Of a DNA stretch of 64,000 bases, positions 56,300-64,000 are shown piece after piece. The translations under genes and the position numbers were made by a program. Below the pieces are notes generated by a model. The model did no database searches. It was not told the DNA's origin and worked only from the letters and a program-made list of their open reading frames with translations. The stretch's first letter is position 1; the number at the start of each line of letters is the position of its first letter. Location: assembly GCA_035772405.1 (NCBI GenBank), contig JAYKKM010000450.1:3012501-3076500 (forward strand). Direction: 5' to 3'. The stretch is from Chrysogorgia sp. JL179-B06. Lineage: Eukaryota; Cnidaria; Anthozoa; Scleralcyonacea; Chrysogorgiidae.

Positions 56300-57059
56300 T
56301 TGGAAGTCTCTGCGAAGGAGAGAGAGCCATCCCCGAGAACCGAGAATTATCTCCTTGAGAACCGCACATTATGTAGCAGAGGCTTTTTCGCATTTCCTTC
56401 GCCACCGTCCTCTCCCGTTTTCCGCCTCCCCTCCGTTTCCCGCCTTCATATATCCTCCACTAAAAGCCTCTGCGAAGGAGAGTGGTTCTGTACTACTTCT
56501 CAGTTTATATTAAAGTGTTTCATAATTTTGATGCTCCTTTGTAATCGTGTATTTTTAGCGACGGCGTGCTGCCCTAATTTCGCAAAAATTATTATCAGAA
56601 ATCGCCGGAAAGGGTTCACATACACTACAACGTGCTGATTCTTCATGTGCGCCCCCCCTTTCGAACAACCCTGGATCCGCCACTGTCGTCTTTTGTAGTC
56701 ATCATATAGTTTTTGTTTCGTCGGAACACTTCTATTGCCATGACAGTAATCGCATTCCGTTTTAGAGATTACCTGTATTGTTAATAAAATTATAAAATCG
56801 ATTTTGTAATTCTGATACAAGAACACTAGTCAAAATAGATAAACATGAAACAATATTGCAGCTGACCGAGACTAGTGATAACGTACGTTGACGATACTCA
56901 AGTGTGAAGATTGCGTTTGTTATTGCTTCAATGTAAACAAACCACAGTGACAAAGTGGTGATATGGGCATAGCTCATTGATTCTGTATGTGAGGAAAATG
57001 TTTACGAATTTTTTAAACTTTGATTTCCTGCGCAGCTGCATGCACTTGGTCTATCAATT

Positions 57060-58516
57060 TTGATTTTATCTAAAAGTATTTTGAAAATGAGACAGAATGG
57101 CTTTCTCAGTTTCTCAATAGACTTCTTTCGTAATGGCACCCAAATTAAATATTCTTTGATATTCATTTATATTATCCTTTCTGACCTCGTTCGTGTGTGT
57201 CTGTAATTCCAAAGAATCTTTGCTTTGTAACGAGGCCAGAAAGGCTAATTTGCATGCATATAAAAGAATATTTAGACTGACCGTTCACCTCATCTCGTTC
57301 CAATATGACAGACTGAATAAAATTCACAAAATGAGAAATATCTCTTCAAATAACAAGCAGATTGTTTTGAAACTTTGCACATGTATACAAATGATGAAAA
57401 TGTACACCACTGCACACAGTATGTTGTTGCCATGGAGAGCACTTGGTGTCAGATCTTTTCCATTTGTAAAACAAAATTTGTTTATTTCTCCTCGATCAAT
57501 ATTAAGCAACGTGTACTGCAGTGCATAGATTCGAAGATTCATACACATGTCTAAATCATTCGTACATGAAATGAAAATTGAGATTATTTTTTTGATTTAT
57601 ATGAAGTAATTCTCCTAAAATGACCAAGAAAGGCTGTTTACAGTTCTTGCATGTGTTATCTCGTTCTTGAGTTGTTCAAGGTTGTGTAATATGACCTATG
57701 ACATCGCAAGTTGTACCTACCATTATGACCAAAATGAAAATGAAGCATATTCAAAACTATTGTATAAAATTGCTTGAAACTCTCAGTCTGCATAAGTATA
57801 CAGTTCACTCAATTGAATATCGCACGTCAACTTTCTTGCTAAAGCAAAAATTATATTTTTACCATGTCCTACAAATATTTTGTTGGCATTGCTATTGAAA
57901 ATATACTTCACAGTAAAAAAAGTTTTGTAAAAGGCAGAAAATAAAAAAGTTTATTAAAGGAAGAAAGGAGTCTGGGAACTAATCTGTCACCATGGTAATG
58001 ATAAAGTTGACATATGGGGATATTCAGTTTAGTGAACTGTATACTTGTGCAAAGTTTCAAGCAATTTTATTCAATAGTTAGAAGTAAACTTCAAACTATT
58101 GAATGAAATTGCTTGAAACTTTCACTTGAAACTTGAAATTTTCAGATTGGTCACTTGTGACGTCAAAGGTCATATTACACAACCTTGAACAACTCAAGAA
58201 AGAGATACTGCAAAAAGCCATTCTTTATCGTTTTAGGAGTTCTTTTCAAATAAAGCAATAAAAAAGTCATCTCAATTTTCGTTTTATATGCCCTTTATGA
58301 AAGAGACAGAAATTGTCCTTGTCCATTTTTATCGGTTTGCATGTTCTTTATTTTGTGAATTTTATTTTGTCTATGTGAGAAACTGACGTCATACGGCATC
58401 TGATTTGCATGTTTCTAAAACCTGAATATCTCTGGAACGAAATGAGTTATTGAGAAACCGAGAAAGCCATGATTCTCTCTCGTTTTAAAAATACGTTTTA
58501 GGTAAAATCAAAATTA
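57060..58516. mobile_element. Large foldback element with a second foldback inside (family 8)
   Basis: Outer arms: GATTTTATCTAAAAGTATTTT near 57062 against AAAATACGTTTTAGGTAAAATC near 58487. Inner element from about 57610 to 58255: TCTCCTAAAATGACCAAGAAAGG faces its complement, and the CAAGGTTGTGTAATATGACC arms are inverted. TGACGTCA occurs near 58153 and 58384. Confidence 0.75.
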
Positions 58517-58771
58517 GAGAGATTTTTTCATCGCGGTTGTTAAGGTTTTTCATGGACACTTGTTGAAACACCTGTATCACAAAAATGAAATAACTGGAAT
58601 AACTATGTTTCCTATTGTTTACATATCTTGGAATATATATATATATATAATTACGGATGCGAAGATCGGATTTTGCTAAGCCGTATCGAGACCTTGGAGG
58701 TTTTGGCTGCACGGTGGTTACTGGTTTTGTCTTGTTCTTGAAATATATACAAGCACTGTCTCTTTTTAACG

Positions 58772-59677
58772 ATGAAGTCAACCGCCATTATTTTCTGTCT
58801 TATGGTTATAATTATGTGTTTCACTCATTGTAGTGTGCAAGGGCAATTTGTAAAGCTGAAGGTTAGTACCAACGCTCATGGAGAACTTTTATAAGGAAAT
58901 AATTCATTTATGTCTGGAACTCAGAAATATTTTCTGAGGATTTGAGCTTGACGATCGTCCATGTATCTGTCTGTTTACTCCAAGCTCTCCCACATTCACT
59001 ACAGCAGTGTATATATAAAAGATACTCAAGCATTACTTATAGTGACTGCCGCACACATATCAATCGAACCAGTACATCATTGTAACCTTCGCTCTCCATC
59101 TGAGTCTCGGTGACTCAATGGTTAGAGAGTCTCGCCGGCAATCAGAAGGTTACAGGGATATGAGGATATGAGCTTGAGGATCGCCCATTAAAATGTAAAA
59201 ATTAACATGGGGTTAATCGAGTTGTGCTAATGTTGTGTGCGGCTATGAAAGGCTAAGCTAATTAGAATCAAAATTAAACTTTGTCAAACTTATGTAGTTA
59301 GTGATTTGCTCACCACCCACCAAAGGGAGAGAGGAATAAAAGAGTAATGTTGCATAGGCATTGTCAGAAGAAAAGTACGAAATACAAATCAAATAACTCG
59401 TTAGACTGAAACCTAAAACGTAAAGCGAACAATGTTTTCTTGATTTCAGTTGGACTTTTTGGTAAAGAAATATAAAAGAGACTTGAAAATGCAGAATTAT
59501 CTCAATAACTGGCCTTATTGCATTCCATCGCAAGAATATTGTGAGAAATCGACTGATTGCTGCACGTTTGGTTGCACGCTAAGGTATGGAAACAGAATCA
59601 TCTTCGTTAACAGATCTTTTTGTGACTTAAGCCGAGCAATTGTTGGCTTACGTTTGTCAGAGGGATTTCAACATTGA
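58772..59677 (+). CDS. Small secreted cysteine-rich (knottin-type) peptide precursor
   Basis: Two exons, 58772-58861 and 59450-59677, join in phase 0 (AAG|GTTAGT ... TTTCAG|TTG) to a 105-residue precursor. Residues 1 to about 24 are a typical signal peptide (charged start, hydrophobic core, small residues before QGQ). A basic stretch with KKYKR follows at about 36-40, a likely propeptide cleavage site. Six cysteines then follow with spacing C-x6-C-x5-CC-x3-C-x15-C, the order of an inhibitor cystine knot; the last gap is at the long end of the usual range. After the last Cys there is an unusual ~18-residue tail. Knottins include channel-acting toxins, antimicrobial peptides and protease inhibitors. 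Nothing here decides which. The intron holds a SINE. Confidence 0.65.
58925..59190. mobile_element. SINE copies in the knottin-gene intron
   Basis: A reversed head (GACGATCGTCCATGTATC... CTCCCACATTCACTACA) is followed by a forward tRNA-like segment, CGGTGACTCAATGGTTAGAG and CAATCAGAAGGTTACAGGG. Two fragments appear joined head to head. Confidence 0.5.
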
Positions 59678-59751
59678 TATAAGAAAGGGAATTTGCTAGG
59701 AATTAGGATAGTACACTAATAGAGTCATATACGTTATAGTAGTATATTAGA

Positions 59752-60285
59752 CACTAAGGGGTGTTTATATGGAGGAGGGCTAACCCTCTTGGTAGGGATG
59801 GTCCTCTTTGCCGAGATCCCGCCTCTCAGTCAAACCCTATGTAAAATTTGTTTTCGTTTATATGAGAGGAGGGCCAGCCCTATTAGGCGTGAGTCTCGCT
59901 ATTGACTACCCGGGATCTCGCCTACAAGGGCTGGAAATATTCCATGTAAACGCACTCAACAGGGCTTGCCCTCTTAGAAGGGCTGGCAAGTCAAAGCTCC
60001 GTACACGCGACAAAGTTGGTCTTCGCCCGTATATTTTAAGACAGCTCTTTATTTCACAAGTTCTGTTTGTTCATACGTATAGGTTTTAAATTGAAAACTT
60101 GTGCGGGAAAATGGGATTCAGCGGGTTACGTGGGAAAATCCATGTTGTTAACTCGGTAAACAAGTCAGCCCTCCTAGAAGGGCTAGAATATTCCCATGTA
60201 AACGCGAGGTGAAATCCATCCCTTTTACTAGGGCTAGCCAGCCCTACCACTGATAGAGTAATTCCTTTAGTAGTATAGTAGTCAC
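59752..60285. mobile_element. Foldback element with AGGGCTGGC / ATGTAAACGC blocks
   Basis: AAGGGGTGTTTATATGGAGG starts the left side; the right side has CCCATGTAAACGCGAGG and GGGCTAGCCAGCCCTACC. TAGTCACTAATAGAGTCATA flanks recur at 59710 and 60280, consistent with a duplicated target or flank. Confidence 0.55.
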
Positions 60286-60349
60286 TAATAGAGTCATACG
60301 TCAGCGTTACTTAAGCCACGGTTATGTACACTCACCGATTTGTGTCTCA

Positions 60350-60959
60350 ATGGCGTCGCGAGATAAATCGTCGATTTTAGCGTCGCCGAATAGTATGAAA
60401 GGTTTTTACATACGGCCAAAAACTTGCCAAAAGTCCTTGTCTGACGACCCACTGATGACCACAGTTCAACAGATCGTCAATGTGTTAGTTCGCAATAATT
60501 CCCTTACATGCATGCTATTATATCGAAATAGAGGACGAGAATAAACTAATGATGAGAATTTAAAGTTTGAGAATTTGAGTTGAAATATAGCTGCTATAGT
60601 CGACGGATATTTTGGCTGGCATGATACATCTTTTAAAACGAAAAACTGTCATTTTACTCCGGACCTTCTTCGTCATCAGATTTTCCTGTTTATCGCAGTA
60701 TTTAAATTTGATATTTGTGCTAAAATTCACTGGTCTTTTGCCTTGCTTTGCTCCACAGTTTGAAAATACTTCTGGCCTATAAACAACTCCAAATATGGAA
60801 TTCACCCTTAGGAGAATTTACCTTTGACTTGCATTTCGCGGACGACTGGCTAAATATTTCTCAAACTAACCCAAATTTCCTCCTAATTGGTATACCTTCG
60901 ACAGCCGGAAAGAAGACAAATCGGGTGAACAATGGCAACAGTTCAGTTTTTAAATTCCG
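60350..60959 (+). CDS. Possible 5' part of an unrecognised gene (two exons)
   Basis: Exon 60350-60483 starts ATGGCGTCGCGAG and ends GT|GTTAGT in phase 2. Exon 60759-60959 follows a pyrimidine-rich acceptor (CTTTGCTCCACAG) and ends CCG|GTCAGT. The joined 111 residues have ordinary composition, with a hydrophobic/aromatic second half (GEFTFDLHFADDW, PNFLLIGIP). I do not recognise the family. No third exon could be fixed, so the model is open at the 3' end. It could be spurious. Confidence 0.35.
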
Positions 60960-61899
60960 GTCAGTGGGGTTGTCAGAAGTATCTCTTCTCATGTATTTTT
61001 ACTTGTTTTTGGTTTCGTTCGTTTCGGTAGTTTAGTTCGTTTCGTTTCGGTAGTTTCGTTCGTTTCGTTTCGGTGGTTTCGGCGTTCCGGGTTTTAGTAC
61101 ACGCCATTTTGGCTTACCAACACAAATTGAATCACTGCGATAAGCATTTTAAACTGACCTTAAACTTTTCTTGAAAAATCACTGAACGGCTCGCCGATAT
61201 AACAACAAGTCAACAACTGTCTGACGTTAAATTTCACCTCCGCACCAAGTTTCTTTATAACTAACACGATAAACCTTTCTCCAGTTTGTTTTGCCAGCCA
61301 TATATCGCAATACCTTGGTCATTATGTCTTCTTAATCTTGTTTTTTTAAAACTCAATAAAAAGTCAGCAAAACGTTAAAACACTGACAACTTACTAAACG
61401 GCGTTTGCCCACGTCTTGGCGGGAAAACTGTCGACCAATCATAACGTTGGAAAATATACGAGAATTTTCACTGGTAGAAAAACCGTATAGCCAATAAATA
61501 TTTTACGTATAAATAGCTACCTGTGGCTGAATATTCTTCCATGAAATTAAAGTGAATTGTACTAAACGACAAGAGCGAGGTAGCAAAGGCGAATTTAGTC
61601 TGTGTTGGCGGAAATGCAAAGAAATTCGCCACTTTAAAACGATTTCTGCGCTTGTACATTTCAACATGTGCCCTAAATTGATAATTTAGCAAAGAGTAAA
61701 CATAAAGAGAAAAGGGAAAAACGCATTGCTAGCAACGATAATCGATTCGGTCGCAAGTAAACAAGCATTTAATTCACCTTTAATTTACAACGTCGTCGAT
61801 TTAGAGCTATTTATATTGAACAATATGACGTCGGCGCAATTCCTGTCTCTAGCTGCAAATTGTCGTCTATAAATGTTAAAAGCACGCATGTTTGTTCGT

Positions 61900-62160
61900 T
61901 TCAGTCTTCTAGGTCGTATTTTTCATTCCGGAATGAAATCTCGCAGCGCCTTTACATGACACCGGAATGAAATTTCAATGAAACTCAATCCAGAATGAAA
62001 CTCAATCCGCAATGAGAACCGGAATGAACTCAATCCGGATTGAGCTGCGTCTCATTCCGGATTCATGTAAACACCTGAAGGGATTTTAACAGAACCGGTA
62101 TGAGTTCAATCCGGAATGAAACTCAATCCGAATTCATGTAAACATGCCCCTAAAAGGACT
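61900..62160. mobile_element. Foldback element with GGAATGA/ATCCGGA blocks
   Basis: Many CATTCCGGAATGA and TCAATCCGGATTGA palindromic segments, ending ATTCATGTAAACATGCCCCT. The TGTAAACA-plus-CCCC end resembles the element at 59752. The surrounding 60960-61899 and 62161-63555 show no gene I can support; 61030-61080 is a GTTTCGTTCGTTTCG repeat. Confidence 0.55.
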
Positions 62161-63557
62161 GGCGGTATTGTAGAATTGCTTGGAGGGACAGAACAATCGA
62201 ATTGTCCCTCCGAACAATCCCAGTGTATATATAGATTCGATGCACTCGTAATTTACCATAATTCCTTCAACTGATTCATCGAGTGCATGTGTTTGCCAAT
62301 GTTGTTTCTTGTTTTTTAGTGACAAATGCCGCTAATGCTGCAGCTTATACCAACCAAGGAGACTAGATGGTTTTTTCAACCAGGATGATTCGATATATAA
62401 CTCATAAATAAAAAATCCAATTCAGGTTGCGTTTAGCTGAGGGAAAGATATACATGTATTCATCTTTGTAGCGAGTTTGATTCCTTGATTCCTTGACATA
62501 AATGTGAAATTTCAATAAAACAGTCTGAGTATAAATCTATATTGTCATTTGTATATAGCTAGCATATATACTTATATACATTTACCTTGCCGATAACGAA
62601 ATTCTAAAAAATATATATATATATATATGCCCTCCGTAAAACATGGCGAAGAAGATCTACGAAGGCAACCTAGGACGGGGACGTCGTTGAAACAAAATAA
62701 TCATTTCATGCGAAACAAAAATAATTTTTATTCGCAAGAGTATAATCTCAACGCCGTCCTCGTTCTGTTTACAACACCACTGAGAGCATTTCACGTCTTT
62801 AGGACGACCGTAACTCGCGAAGCGATCGAGAGCTGTTCCTTAAGACTGACTTAAACGCAGACACTACAAATAAAACAAGCTTTGAGTGCACATGTCAAAT
62901 ATGCTAGTCAATTCATTCAAATACTAAAATATATATCGCTTTCACTGCCGTCGCCGTCCTATAGGTTGCCGTCGTATGGTCCTTAGATTCCGACAACGGA
63001 CTAACCACCGTTGAAAAATAATTCAACCTTGTTGGGAATGATAATACATATATCAGGGCCTATTCTAAGAAAAATTCACTACTGGATACTTAAGAGAGCT
63101 AGGGCACCAAGTTTGGCCGGTGTGCATGTAAGGCTTCGAAATCAGGTGACTTGCGGTGTGTGGAGAAACATTACATGTGCAGGCGTAATGTTAAAACTTG
63201 AAAACCATAATAAAATCATACAATGCCAATATTCTTTTTTCTCAGTAGTTTCCCAACTCTGTTTGCATTCAGCACAAAATAAACTCAGATCAGAATAATC
63301 AACCGTTGCTCACTCAAAATTAGGTGTTATAACAACTAAAAAATCAAAATGTTAAATTATAATTTACATCAGCGCCCTTAACACCTTTCCTATACTACTA
63401 ATATAAAGTTGAAAACCTCAAATTTTCAATACTACGTACACACTTTCAAATACAATACTGCACATTTTTCAATCAATACTACACAAAGTGTGCAATACTA
63501 AACACTAAAATAGGCCCTGATACATATTACTCGAAAAATAATACATATCATGCACAA

Positions 63558-63970
63558 CAAAGAAGGCAAACAAGAGGCTGCATTATCTTAGAGATTGCCG
63601 AAAAGCACAACTACCACAAGATGTGGGCATTACAGTATATCGTACAAAGATTCGCCCACTACTCGAGTACGCCTCGCCAGTTTGGGGAGGGATTCCGGAT
63701 TATCTAGTGAATGAATTGCAGCGAGTGCAGAATCGAAGTTTTGATATCATTGGTGTCCCAAGAAATACATTACCAGCACTTGTAAGTCGCAGAGACAAGG
63801 CAGCAGAAGCAGAACTGCGGCGTGTCTTTAAGTTTATCAAACCGCGCAAAATACTTAATATGAATCTTAGATCTGCCTCTTCAGATAAACTGTCTGTGCC
63901 ACTGTATCGAACGAGTAGGCACTCTAGTTCTTTCTTACCTCGAGCCAGTCGTCTTATAGCAAAGAAATAA
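63558..63970 (+). mobile_element. LINE reverse-transcriptase C-terminal fragment
   Basis: The open frame includes KRLHYLRDCRKAQLP, then YRTKIRPLLEYASPVWGG and LQRVQNRSFDIIG, the thumb-region signature of jockey/CR1-type non-LTR reverse transcriptases. It ends at TAA 63970 with an ATTATTATTAT-type tail at the window edge. It is truncated at the 5' side. Confidence 0.85.
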
Positions 63971-64000
63971 TAATTATTTATTTGCGTTATTATTATTAGT

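Noticed and set aside
57193..57528. 111-residue open frame
   Set aside because: Inside the arm of the large foldback element, with low protein-like character.

Overview
The window is a stretch of intron-rich animal nuclear DNA, AT-rich and loaded with transposon debris, foldback (palindromic) elements and tandem repeats. The genes have many short exons with standard GT-AG borders plus one GC-AG intron. Gene content (WASHC4, a REDIC1-like meiotic gene, MORN5, HAL, UROC1) is that of a metazoan. The Penelope-like, hAT, LINE and tRNA-SINE remnants and the large introns suggest an invertebrate, possibly a cnidarian or sponge. The species cannot be fixed from the sequence alone.

Layout. 1305-7814 (-): 5' part of WASHC4, a WASH-complex subunit, running off the left edge. 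8034-18810 (+): a REDIC1/C12orf40-like gene whose ATG lies only 219 bp from the WASHC4 ATG, head to head. 19724-22396 (+): complete MORN5. 22397-23593: short intergenic stretch with a hAT transposase remnant. 23594-42489 (-): histidine ammonia-lyase in 21 coding exons. 42490-43478: divergent promoter region with a perfect CRE and a 450-bp foldback element. 43479-54718 (+): complete urocanate hydratase in 22 exons. 54719-58771: no gene seen; foldback elements and SINEs. 58772-59677 (+): a two-exon gene for a small secreted peptide with a knottin-type cysteine pattern. 60350-60959 (+): possible two-exon start of an unknown gene. 60960-64000: no other gene seen; a foldback element and a LINE fragment at the right edge.

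How the genes relate. HAL makes trans-urocanate from histidine, and UROC1 hydrates urocanate to imidazolone propionate. The first two enzymes of histidine breakdown therefore sit head to head and could share regulation. Both genes carry the same 20-bp satellite in their introns, in the same orientation relative to transcription. The reading frames of both models close exactly (633 codons and 675 codons including stop), which strongly supports the exon calls.

Most of the remaining sequence is repeat. At least eight palindromic element families begin and end near TTAAAG/CTTTAA, and several carry a TGACGTCA palindrome in each arm. Several tandem arrays of 0.5-2 kb sit in introns, and three Penelope-type ends carry hammerhead-like cores.
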